From assembly GCA_965221075.1 (NCBI GenBank), contig OZ244865.1, positions 248,001 to 312,000 on the forward strand: a DNA stretch of 64,000 nucleotides. Reading direction: 5' to 3'. A model generated the notes under the pieces. It saw nothing but the letters and a program-made list of their open reading frames with translations, did not search any database and was not told where the DNA came from. Positions 54,950-63,392 of this stretch are shown here, in pieces (positions within the stretch are counted from its first letter, which is position 1; every line of letters starts with the position of its first letter). Position numbers and translations under genes: made by a program. Source of the stretch: UBA2970 sp965221075. Lineage in GTDB: Bacteria; Verrucomicrobiota; Verrucomicrobiia; Limisphaerales; AAA164-E04.

Positions 54950-56272
54950 ATGGCAGCTTTTCGAAAGACGCTCGGCAAGCCAGGGTTGATTTCCTTGATA
55001 CGGGAATGCTTTGACCGGATCAAAAGCCCTGTCAAAGGGCGGAAATACTCTCTATCCGACTATCTCATGTCGGCATTTGCGATGTTTTCGCTGAAATACC
55101 CCTCGCTGCTGCAGTTCGACCAGGCGGCTCACAACGAGAAGACCATCAAGCAGAACCTGATCAACCTGTTCAAGGTCGTGAAGGTTCCTTGCGACACGGC
55201 GATTCGCAAAGTCATCGATCTAGTGGATCCGGAAATGCTGGCCGCACCATTCCACTCGATCCTGGCCCAGCTGCAACGCGGCAAGGTTCTCGACGAGTAC
55301 AAGTACATTGGAGGCTACCTGTTGATCGGCATCGACGGAACAGGATGGTTTCATTCGGACAAGATCCGCTGCGAAGACTGCTGCGAGAAGCATCGCAGGG
55401 ACGGAACGATCTCCTACTACCACCAGCTGTTGGGAGCCGTGATCCTGCATCCGGACCACAAGGCTGTGCTTCCCTTTCCTCCAGTACCGGTCGTGAGGAA
55501 CGCTGGGCAGGCGAAGAACGCCTGCGAACTGAACGCTGCCCGCAGGATGGTGGAGGACATCCGCAGAAAACATCCTCACATGAAGATCATTCTGGTGCTC
55601 GATGGCCTCTATTCCAATGCCCCATTCATCAAGTATCTCGAAGAGCACGGGATGAAGTATGTGATCACCGCCAGAAGCGGCGATCACAAATGGCTATATG
55701 AACAGCTTGAAACGAATCCCGATGTGGAGTGTTTCGAGACGGAGCATGGAGAACAAAACACGCGCAAGTACAGATATCTCGAAAACGCTTCGCTGAATGC
55801 CTCGAACCCGGAAATCAAGGTGAACGTTCTGGAATTCTGGGAGACGGACGACAAGGGAAGGACAACGCATTTCTGCTGGGTCACGGACCTGCCAGTCAAC
55901 AAGGATACTCTGGTGAAGATCATGCGTGCGGGGCGTGCACGCTGGAGGATCGAGAACGAGACCTTCAACACTCTCAAGAACCACGGATACAATTTCGATC
56001 ACAGCTATGGCCATGGCAAGAAGCATCTGTCCACAAATCTTGGGATCCTGATGATGCTTGCATTTCTGGTAGATCAAGTGGAGCTGAGATGCTGCCAGCT
56101 GTTCGACCAGGCGCTGAAGAAAACGGAAAGAATGATTAAATTGCGATCGAAAGTGCGCGGACTATTCGACTGGTTCGTTCATGACGACTGGGAAACTCTG
56201 TACAATTGCATTATCCGTGGTCTCGATGTGGTGGCGGCAAAGCACTTGCTAAAGCCGTGCAATTCAAGCTGA
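54950..56272 (+). CDS. IS4-superfamily-like DDE transposase
   Basis: 440 residues. DDE-type features: LIGIDGTGWFHS (first Asp), IILVLDGLYSNAPF (second Asp) and the Y-R-E-type signature ARWRIENETFNTLKNHGYNF (Glu). An N-terminal DUF4338-like or HTH part includes SLSDYLMSAFAMF. It is complete and may be active. No terminal repeats or target duplication were found around it. Confidence 0.85.
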   Translation: MAAFRKTLGKPGLISLIRECFDRIKSPVKGRKYSLSDYLMSAFAMFSLKYPSLLQFDQAAHNEKTIKQNLINLFKVVKVPCDTAIRKVIDLVDPEMLAAPFHSILAQLQRGKVLDEYKYIGGYLLIGIDGTGWFHSDKIRCEDCCEKHRRDGTISYYHQLLGAVILHPDHKAVLPFPPVPVVRNAGQAKNACELNAARRMVEDIRRKHPHMKIILVLDGLYSNAPFIKYLEEHGMKYVITARSGDHKWLYEQLETNPDVECFETEHGEQNTRKYRYLENASLNASNPEIKVNVLEFWETDDKGRTTHFCWVTDLPVNKDTLVKIMRAGRARWRIENETFNTLKNHGYNFDHSYGHGKKHLSTNLGILMMLAFLVDQVELRCCQLFDQALKKTERMIKLRSKVRGLFDWFVHDDWETLYNCIIRGLDVVAAKHLLKPCNSS

Positions 56273-56566
56273 TCATGGAAGCAATGGACTGAATGTCTTC
56301 GACATCGGTCCGTGTCTTGGGAATTCCGGACATTTCATTCAATATGAAAGGCCCGGAACGGGATAGGTGTGCCCATCGTTTATTTGGATCGAGAAAAGGG
56401 GCCCCCAGGGACGCCGATCTCACCGCTGAAGCCCGTTTTTCACCGGAGGAACCACCTCGATCCCTCTCATTTCCGCTGATTGAATGGAACCGACGAGCAC
56501 AGGCCCGTCATGGAATCCCTAGTGGGAGCACCTGGACATCTACGCCGCCCTCCACCCCCTGCAAGT
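56273..56566. other. Gap between transposase and CRISPR segment C
   Basis: 294 bp with no gene. The last 37 bp before 56567 could be a spacer remnant, but no repeat is present in front of it. Confidence 0.45.
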
Positions 56567-56739
56567 GTTTCCGCGCCTGCGAAGGCGCGGCCTCATTGAA
56601 GCAAAAAGCGCGGAAACCCCTTGCGCTCCCCTCTGGTGGTTTCTGCGCCTGCGAAGGCGCGGCCTCATTGAAGCCATATCGCCTCCATTCCTGCCCGCCC
56701 CGGAATCCCGCGTTTCCGCGCCTGCGAAGGCGCGGCCTC
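56567..56739 (+). CRISPR. CRISPR array segment C, leader-distal remnant, 3 repeats
   Basis: Repeats at 56567-56602, 56639-56674 (C to T at position 6) and a last one at 56712 that degenerates after GCGGCCTC. Decay at this end marks it as the trailer of the array, consistent with a leader at 41 kb. It lies 55 bp before cas4-cas1. Confidence 0.93.
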
Positions 56740-56755
56740 TCATTACATACTCAAT

Positions 56756-56784
56756 TTGTGATGCAGAGCCAAATGTGCTAGAGT
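56756..56784 (+). promoter_or_regulatory. Possible promoter of cas4-cas1
   Basis: TTGTGA (56756-56761), 17-nt spacer, TAGAGT (56779-56784), 10 nt before the cas4-cas1 start. The match to the -10 consensus is weak. Confidence 0.35.
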
Positions 56785-56794
56785 AAAGCTAAAT

Positions 56795-58756
56795 ATGAAA
56801 AAAGACGCCAAAAGGACGGATCGTCCTGAAATCAAGTTAGTTGATGATAGGAATCAATCTGTTCAGTCACAATCTCGTTCCCCGTCTGACCCACCTCTGG
56901 AAAACGAGCCGCTGAACGAAGTGAAAAAGCTGAAGCTCGAAAAAAACAAGTCTCAATGTGTCGATGCTACTGCTGCGCCGATACCTAAAAATGAGGCGCA
57001 CAAGGATATACCGGCACGAATGCTGAACGAGTATGTATACTGCCCGCGATTGTACTACTACGAACATGTAGAAGGAATCTTCTTGGACAATGACGATACG
57101 ATTGAGGGAAGGATTGCTCATAAGAAAGTAGATTCTGGAAAAGGGGGTATGCCTCGTCCTGGCAGTAAAGATATCGAGGAAAAGGAAAAAATACATTCCA
57201 GAAGCGTGACATTGAGTTCATCTCGCTTAAAAGTAATTGCGAAAATGGACTTGATCGAAGTAAAACATGTTTCTAGCAAGAGCAATTCTGGCTTGTTGTT
57301 CGACTTGCTTGAAGTTGTTCCAGTTGACTACAAAAAAGGATCTCCAAAAGTACAAAATGAGTCAAATGACATATGGGATGCTGATCGGATTCAGCTTGGA
57401 GTTCAGATAATGATTCTAAGAGAGAATGGATATCAATGCAATGAAGGCGTGATATACTACTGCGGTACAAAACAAAGAGTCCGCAAGAAGTTTTCTAAGG
57501 AATGGGAGAAATGGATATGCAGCATTGTCGACGAAGCAATAGAATGCAGAAATGGATCAATTCCTCCTCCGCTTGTGGATTCGCCAAAGTGCGTTCGGTG
57601 CTCATTGGCTCCTGTTTGCCTTCCAGATGAAACGAACTGGCTCATTGAAAATGATTCAAATAAAACCGAGCAAATGCATGGAAGGCATTCCGCAAACGGC
57701 GTTAGAAGGCTGATTGTTCCCCGTGATGACAAAAGAGCATTGTATTTGAATACTCAGGGAACATTTGTAGGAAGAAGCAGCGAAGTTCTCCAGATGAAGG
57801 AGAAAGGAAAAGTAGTCAACGAGGCAAGAATCGGAAAAATAAACCACGTTTCCCTGTTTGGAAACATTCAGCTGTCTACCCAGGCAATTCAAATGCTATG
57901 TAGAATGGATGTGCCGGTTACATATTTTAGCATGGGCGGATACTTCTACGGATTAACTCGAGGGTTGCACCAGAAGAATGTTATGCTTAGAATAATGCAG
58001 TTCAGAAAAACTGATCAGATGGAATGCTGTCTAGAGTTGTCGAAGCAGTTCGTGTTTGGTAAAATACACAATCAAAGAATTATGCTGCGTCGCAACCATG
58101 TTGAGCTTCCAGAAGGTGTAATGACAAGAATGAAGAACTATGGAAAGGCTGCCCTGCATGCAGACAGCATGGAGTCTCTGCTGGGCATTGAAGGTTCTGC
58201 CGCTGCAATGTATTTCAAGTATTTTTCGGGTATGATTAAGGCTTCGGATAATTCAAATGACTCGAATTCAGGTGAGGGAGCATTTGCTTTTTTCTTCGAG
58301 CATAGAGAGAGACGGCCACCAAAGGATCCTGTTAACGCCTTGTTGTCTCTAGCATATAGCATGCTTGCAAAAGACTGCGCAATTGCCGCTAATTCTGTCG
58401 GGTTCGATCCATTTGTGGGATTCTATCATCAGCCCAGGCATGGAAGGATGGCGCTGGCGCTAGATGTTATGGAGGAGTTTCGGCCACTTGTTGCAGATAG
58501 TTCGGTTCTAATTGCCGTTAATAATCAAGCAATTACAACAAAGGACTTTGTACGAGCGGGAGACGCTGTGAGTCTATCTCCGAGGGGAAGAGCTAAATTC
58601 TTTCAAGTCTACGAACAACGCATTAACCATCTGCTGACTCATCCTGTTTTCAAGTACAAGCTTTCCTATCGAAGAGCAATTGAGCTTCAGATGAGAATAC
58701 TGGCAAGGGTCGTAGAAGATCAGATTGATCAGTACATTCCCATTAAAACTAGATAA
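56795..58756 (+). CDS. cas4-cas1: Cas4-Cas1 fusion, CRISPR adaptation integrase
   Basis: 653 residues. Residues 1-75 are a Lys/Asp/Ser-rich extension with no known fold. The Cas4 domain (about 76-285) has the iron-sulfur Cys set Cys83 (YVYCPRLYY) plus Cys266/269/275 (CVRCSLAPVC) and nuclease residues around VVPVDYKKG. Cas1 follows (about 305-653), with catalytic Glu466 (LLGIEGSAA), the His545/His549 region (FVGFYHQPRHGR) and acidic DVMEEFRP. This fusion is typical of type I-U/I-G. The DNA is far more AT-rich than the chromosome, pointing to recent transfer. It should trim and integrate new spacers with Cas2. Confidence 0.95.
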   Translation: MKKDAKRTDRPEIKLVDDRNQSVQSQSRSPSDPPLENEPLNEVKKLKLEKNKSQCVDATAAPIPKNEAHKDIPARMLNEYVYCPRLYYYEHVEGIFLDNDDTIEGRIAHKKVDSGKGGMPRPGSKDIEEKEKIHSRSVTLSSSRLKVIAKMDLIEVKHVSSKSNSGLLFDLLEVVPVDYKKGSPKVQNESNDIWDADRIQLGVQIMILRENGYQCNEGVIYYCGTKQRVRKKFSKEWEKWICSIVDEAIECRNGSIPPPLVDSPKCVRCSLAPVCLPDETNWLIENDSNKTEQMHGRHSANGVRRLIVPRDDKRALYLNTQGTFVGRSSEVLQMKEKGKVVNEARIGKINHVSLFGNIQLSTQAIQMLCRMDVPVTYFSMGGYFYGLTRGLHQKNVMLRIMQFRKTDQMECCLELSKQFVFGKIHNQRIMLRRNHVELPEGVMTRMKNYGKAALHADSMESLLGIEGSAAAMYFKYFSGMIKASDNSNDSNSGEGAFAFFFEHRERRPPKDPVNALLSLAYSMLAKDCAIAANSVGFDPFVGFYHQPRHGRMALALDVMEEFRPLVADSSVLIAVNNQAITTKDFVRAGDAVSLSPRGRAKFFQVYEQRINHLLTHPVFKYKLSYRRAIELQMRILARVVEDQIDQYIPIKTR

Positions 58757-58762
58757 TACCAT

Positions 58763-59050
58763 ATGAACACATATATCGTTGCCTATGATATTTGCGATCC
58801 CAGGCGGCTGAACAGAGTGTATCGGCTTTGCCGAAATTACGGAGATCATCTTCAAAAATCCGTATTTGAATGCGATCTTTCGAAATCTGAAAAGGCAGTG
58901 TTCGAGTCGCAATTGAGCGCGGTAATCAACAATAGCGAAGATCAGGTTATATTTGTTGATCTTGGACCGTCGTCAAACCGAGGGCAAAGGGCAATTACTA
59001 GCTTGGGAACGCCATATGTTAGAGTCGATTCTCCATGCTACGTATTCTAG
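58763..59050 (+). CDS. cas2: Cas2, adaptation endonuclease-like protein
   Basis: 95 residues, 6 nt after cas4-cas1. The ferredoxin-like signature IVAYDICDPRRLNRVYRL carries the conserved Asp near position 9; QVIFVDLG is the fourth strand. It bridges two Cas1 dimers in the integration complex. It has the same AT-rich composition as the Cas4-Cas1 gene. It converges on the histidine kinase gene with a 66-nt gap. Confidence 0.95.
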   Translation: MNTYIVAYDICDPRRLNRVYRLCRNYGDHLQKSVFECDLSKSEKAVFESQLSAVINNSEDQVIFVDLGPSSNRGQRAITSLGTPYVRVDSPCYVF

Positions 59051-59116
59051 TCGTTGCGCGAAAAATGCGAATCCAAGTCCATTCGTTGAATGGAGGTGTA
59101 TTCGATAAAAAGTCGC

Positions 59117-62100
59117 TTACAAGCCATGCAGTTCTGCGAGAACATCCTTGGCTTCCTTTTGGACGGCGTCAAGGGCTGTTCTAACCTGTTGGCTTTCTGG
59201 TGTTTCTTGGTTGAGCACATGTTCCAGTTGCTCGAACAGGCTGGCAAGCCTGATTGCGCCCATGTTGTTGGCGCTTCCCTTGGCGGTGTGAGTCAAATGG
59301 ACAAGGTCCGCTAGCTGCGATGCTGAAGCGGCATTCTCCATTTTGCCCAGCTGGATTGGGAGTTCACGGGAGTATAGTTCGACTAGCTGCTCAAGAGCTC
59401 CTGATTCCTGAAAATTATCAAGGATATCGGAATTGAAGCGGGAAAGAGTCTCGTTGCTGCCCAGCAATTCTTCTTCGCGTGATGGAGCCCCCTGTGAGAG
59501 AGCTGCCTCAAGACGGGGCAGTATCAGTGGCTTGCTGATATAGTCGTCCATGCCGGACTCGAGGCATTTCTGTCGGTCTCCCTCCATGGCGTTGGCGGTC
59601 ATGGCGATGATGTGCGATCGTTTCCTATTGGGCTGGGACACTTCCATTTCGCGAATGCGCCGGGTGGTTTCGTAGCCGTCCAGCTCCGGCATTTGGCAGT
59701 CCATAAGAATGATGGGATAGTAGTTCTGCTGCAGCCGTGCGATCGCCTCCATGCCGTTCTCTGCGGTCGTTCCCTCGTATCCAAGCTGTTGCAGGATATG
59801 ATGGGCTACGCTCTGGTTGACCCGGTTGTCCTCGACCACCAGGATTTGATGTTTTTTGAGAGAGGGACGCGTGGACTGGGGTCTGGCTGCAGTCTTTTTC
59901 GCTACAGCCTTGTCCTTGAGCGAGGAGAGGATGCGGGATCGGCTTATGGGACGGGTGATCACATAGTCGATGCCGCACTGTTCCAGGCGGCTTGCAGGCG
60001 TGTACTTCCCCAGCGGAGCCAGAAGGATCTTGCGCATGGCCTTGTCTGGACCATTTGCCTTTACTTCTTCGCAAAACTTGAGGCCGCGGTTACCTGACAG
60101 GTTCTGTGCCACGATCAGGTAGTTGATCTTGCGGGTTTTTCCTTCGCCAAGATGCTTGCGGGCCCTGGCCACTGAATGAACCATGACAGTGGAGACATGA
60201 TGCTTTTCGAGGCAGCTGCGGATGAATCGTCCAACTGCTGGGTTGACTACGGCGATCAGTGCGCATTTCCCTTCAAGCTGCGGATCGGGAACGGCAACGG
60301 GATCAGGGAGATTCTGGCAGGATTCGAAGTTCAGGGTGAACCAGAATCTGGAACCCTTGCCCGGCTCGCTGCGGACCTGCAGGCGCCCACCCATGAGATC
60401 GACCAGCTGCCGGCTGATTGTCAATCCCAGACCTGTCCCTCCAAAGCGGCGGTTGGTGGACTGATCGGCCTGGGTGAAAGACTGGAAGATCTTTCTGCGA
60501 ACCGAAGGATCGATCCCGATGCCGGTGTCCTGGACCTCGAAGCGCAGGCGGCACTTGTCCGAACGGGATTTCCGTGACTCGACGTGGATGCGGATCTCTC
60601 CCTCGTTGGTGAACTTGATGGCGTTTCCTGCCAGGTTGTTCAGGATCTGCCGCAGCCGGGTGGCGTCGCCGGAGACCAGGGACGGGATGTTCGGATCCAC
60701 GTCCACGATGAACTCGAGGCCCTTCCGTTCGGCCGACTCGGCCAGAAGCTCGGACACGCTGTCGATCAGGGCGCTAGGATCGAAATCGGCGCTCTCCAGC
60801 GTCATCTTCCCCGATTCCATCTTGGAGAAGTCCAGGATGTTGTTGATCAGCCGGAGGAGGGCGATGCCGCTTTCCTCGATGGTGGTGGCGAAATGCGTCT
60901 GCTTCTCGTTGAGGGGAGTCCGGCGCAGCAGACCTGCCATAGCGAGGATGCCATTGAGGGGAGTGCGGATCTCGTGGCTCATGTTGGCCAGGAAGATCGA
61001 CTTGAGGCGGGTGGCCTCGAGGGCGGTCTGGCGAGCCTTCTCGAGGGCCGCCTCGGCCCGCTTGCGTTCGGAGATGTTCTCGGCGATCCCCTCGTAGTAG
61101 AGGATCTGGCCGGAGTGGTTCCTTACAGAGCGGGCCGATTCGGAGATCCAGATCTTCTCCCCGTCGCGTCGGTAGATCTCCGACTCGAACTCGTGGACCT
61201 CGCCTTCCTCCTCCATCCTCTTCTGGAATTCCTGCCGCCGTCTCTGGTCCACATAGAGCTGTCTTTCGATGTTGGTGATGCTCTGGAGCAGCTCCTGGGC
61301 CGAATCGTACCCGTAGATGCGGGCCAGGGCCGGGTTGGCCTCCAGGTAGCGGCCATCGGGAGTGGTCTGGAAGATCCCTTCAACTGCTTTCTCGAAGATC
61401 TCCTGGTACTTCATCCGGGCCTCCTTCAGCTCGTGTTCCACCGCGATCAGCTTGGATATGTCCCGAGAGACGCCGAATGTGCCGATGATGTCGTCCCCGA
61501 TGCGCAGGGGCATCTTGGTGGTGAGCATCCAGTGCATCTCTCCACTGGGCATGGTTTCCCGTTCCACGCTGCTGATGATGGGCTTGCCTGTGCGCAGGAT
61601 CCTTTGTTCGTCGTTGTAGGCCTTCTGCGCGTGCTCCCGGGTGAAGAAGTCGAAGTCGGTCTTGCCCTTGGCCTCGTCGGGAGAGTCCAGGCCCAGCTGA
61701 TCCGAGAGTTCGCGGCTGCATCGGATGAACCGGGAATCCCGATCCTTGAAATAGACATGATCGGGAATGGAGTTGAGCAGCTCTCTCAGGAGCTGCTGCT
61801 CGAACTCCAGCTCCATCTCGGTTCGTCGGATCTCTGTAACATCCCAGAACACCCCCTGGATGCCGACCACCATTCCATGCTCGTCGAGTATGGGGGTCTT
61901 GACCACCTGGACGAACGTGGGGTCGGAATCGGCGGCCCTGTTCTCTTCGACGGTGTCCAGGCGTCGGGCGGTCTCCACGATGCGCCTGTCGTCCCTTCGG
62001 AACTTGTCGGCCAGCTCCGGGGGATAGAAGTCGTGGTCGGTGCGGCCCACAATGTCCTGCAGGCTGCGGCCCAGCAATGCGCAGAACTTCTGGTTGGCGA

Positions 62101-62647
62101 AGGTGAAGCGGCCCGCCAGATCCTTTCGGATGATGTACTGAGGCAGTGTCTCTACCAGCGAGTGGTAGAAGTTCTCCGACTTGGTCAGCCTGTCGCGTGC
62201 ATGCTCCAGCTCCCTCTCGACCCGGGCCAGCCGCTCGGTGTGCGCCGCTGTCTCCAGGGCCGAGGCTCCCAGGGCGGCCAGCGAATCCAGGCTGGTTCCG
62301 ATCCCCGTAGGAAAGTTTCTGGGCCGAGGATCGACCGCTGCCAGGACGCCGACTGGATTTCGGCTGGAATCGAAGATCGGCACCCCGAGGAAGGCTCCCC
62401 CCGGACCGGGATCCGCCTTGCCGATCAGCAGCGGCGTCCTGCGGTTGAGGGTGTCTAGGCAGAGGGTGGCGTAGTCCCCCTCCAGGGCGGAGCCGACCTG
62501 GACGCAGATCGACAGTTCCCCCCCCTCGAGCAGGGAGACGAAGGCCGAGGCTGTGCCGGCCATCCGCATCGCCAGGTCGGCCAGCGGCTCGAGCCGCTGG
62601 CTCCTGCTGGGGCCTTCCTTGATTCGCGAATGTCTGGAGGCGTCCAT
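59117..62647 (-). CDS. Hybrid sensor histidine kinase with GAF, PAS, receiver and Hpt domains
   Basis: 1176 residues from ATG 62647 with GGGGGAGGA upstream. Order: GAF-like (about 20-140), three PAS domains (about 155-275, 285-400, 410-530), HisKA with MSHEIRTPLNG (His558), HATPase (DTGIGI, GGTGLGL), a receiver-like domain lacking the phospho-Asp (IVAQNLSG, about 795-910), a true receiver with LMDCQMPELD (Asp983) and a C-terminal Hpt (His1120 in LTHTAKGSANN). No transmembrane segment, so it is a cytoplasmic multi-step phosphorelay sensor. The input signal is unknown. It abuts the cas genes but has chromosomal composition. Confidence 0.93.
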   Translation of the reverse strand: MDASRHSRIKEGPSRSQRLEPLADLAMRMAGTASAFVSLLEGGELSICVQVGSALEGDYATLCLDTLNRRTPLLIGKADPGPGGAFLGVPIFDSSRNPVGVLAAVDPRPRNFPTGIGTSLDSLAALGASALETAAHTERLARVERELEHARDRLTKSENFYHSLVETLPQYIIRKDLAGRFTFANQKFCALLGRSLQDIVGRTDHDFYPPELADKFRRDDRRIVETARRLDTVEENRAADSDPTFVQVVKTPILDEHGMVVGIQGVFWDVTEIRRTEMELEFEQQLLRELLNSIPDHVYFKDRDSRFIRCSRELSDQLGLDSPDEAKGKTDFDFFTREHAQKAYNDEQRILRTGKPIISSVERETMPSGEMHWMLTTKMPLRIGDDIIGTFGVSRDISKLIAVEHELKEARMKYQEIFEKAVEGIFQTTPDGRYLEANPALARIYGYDSAQELLQSITNIERQLYVDQRRRQEFQKRMEEEGEVHEFESEIYRRDGEKIWISESARSVRNHSGQILYYEGIAENISERKRAEAALEKARQTALEATRLKSIFLANMSHEIRTPLNGILAMAGLLRRTPLNEKQTHFATTIEESGIALLRLINNILDFSKMESGKMTLESADFDPSALIDSVSELLAESAERKGLEFIVDVDPNIPSLVSGDATRLRQILNNLAGNAIKFTNEGEIRIHVESRKSRSDKCRLRFEVQDTGIGIDPSVRRKIFQSFTQADQSTNRRFGGTGLGLTISRQLVDLMGGRLQVRSEPGKGSRFWFTLNFESCQNLPDPVAVPDPQLEGKCALIAVVNPAVGRFIRSCLEKHHVSTVMVHSVARARKHLGEGKTRKINYLIVAQNLSGNRGLKFCEEVKANGPDKAMRKILLAPLGKYTPASRLEQCGIDYVITRPISRSRILSSLKDKAVAKKTAARPQSTRPSLKKHQILVVEDNRVNQSVAHHILQQLGYEGTTAENGMEAIARLQQNYYPIILMDCQMPELDGYETTRRIREMEVSQPNRKRSHIIAMTANAMEGDRQKCLESGMDDYISKPLILPRLEAALSQGAPSREEELLGSNETLSRFNSDILDNFQESGALEQLVELYSRELPIQLGKMENAASASQLADLVHLTHTAKGSANNMGAIRLASLFEQLEHVLNQETPESQQVRTALDAVQKEAKDVLAELHGL

Positions 62648-62770
62648 GGTTCCTCCCCCTATCCCTTGCCAGCATCGGGCAAGGAACTGGAAATGGCAAC
62701 TACCAGATCGAGCCGGGCAATAGGGCTTGACCCGGCATGGGGACCTCGGGTATGCAGTCCCGCCCGGTGC

Positions 62771-62857
62771 GCCCATGTGGCGGAATTGGCAGACGCGCCA
62801 GATTCAGGTTCTGGTCCTTTCACGAGGGTACAGGTTCGACTCCTGTCGTGGGCACCA
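62771..62857 (+). tRNA. tRNA-Leu (anticodon CAG)
   Basis: 87 nt. Acceptor GCCCATG pairs with CGTGGGC (one G-T), anticodon stem CCAGA/TCTGG around loop TTCAGGT, a long class II variable arm (CCTTTCACGAGGG), T-arm ACAGG TTCGACT CCTGT and an encoded CCA. Confidence 0.95.
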
Positions 62858-62883
62858 CGCCTCCTCCGCCCCCTCTCCAACCT

Positions 62884-62905
62884 GGAATTATTCCAATTAT
62901 TGACA
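62884..62905 (+). promoter_or_regulatory. Putative Fur-type operator overlapping a -35 box
   Basis: GGAATTATTCC is an 11-bp palindrome followed by a direct AATTATT repeat and TTGACA (62900-62905). It is an isolated AT-rich block in GC-rich DNA, 32 nt before the fur-like gene. It suggests iron-dependent autoregulation of the fur-suf operon. The -10 box is not clear. Confidence 0.5.
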
Positions 62906-62936
62906 AGGGGCGGGCTTCCGGTCCAGTCTCTGGGCC

Positions 62937-63392
62937 GTGAAGGAGCCAGAGGACTCCCGGCTGGCGAGGGAGCTGTCGGCGGGGGGATTCCGCACGACCT
63001 CCCAGCGCCGCCGGGTCTACCAGGCGCTGAGGGATCGCCCGGACCATCCCACCGCCGAGGAGGTCTACCAGCGGGTCAACGCCCGTCGGCACGACGTCTC
63101 GATGGCCACGGTGTACAACAGCCTCGACGCGCTGGTGCGCTGCGGGCTGGTCCGGCAGGTGGTCCTGGAGCGGTCCGCGAGCCGCTTCTGCTCCAACCTG
63201 GAGGACCACTGCCACTTCCTCTGCGAGGAATGCGGGCGGGTCCACGACATCGAGTGGAGAGGGGATCCGGACGACATCCCGGTAAGCGTTCCCGGGGAGC
63301 TGGAGGTGATGCGGACCGAGGTCTCGCTGAGGGGCCGGTGCCGGGACGTGGAGGAGTGCCGGAGGAAGCGGGAGGAGGGACAGGAGGAATGA
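62937..63392 (+). CDS. Fur-family transcriptional regulator
   Basis: 151 residues from GTG 62937. The winged-helix part has RTTSQRRRVYQAL and DVSMATVYNSLDALV; the metal-binding part has HCHFLCEECGRVHDI with the first CxxC. The second zinc Cys pair is degenerate (CRDVEEC). Fur and PerR are both possible; adjacency to sufB and the operator favours iron or iron-sulfur control. The stop overlaps sufB (ATGA). Confidence 0.9.
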   Translation: MKEPEDSRLARELSAGGFRTTSQRRRVYQALRDRPDHPTAEEVYQRVNARRHDVSMATVYNSLDALVRCGLVRQVVLERSASRFCSNLEDHCHFLCEECGRVHDIEWRGDPDDIPVSVPGELEVMRTEVSLRGRCRDVEECRRKREEGQEE

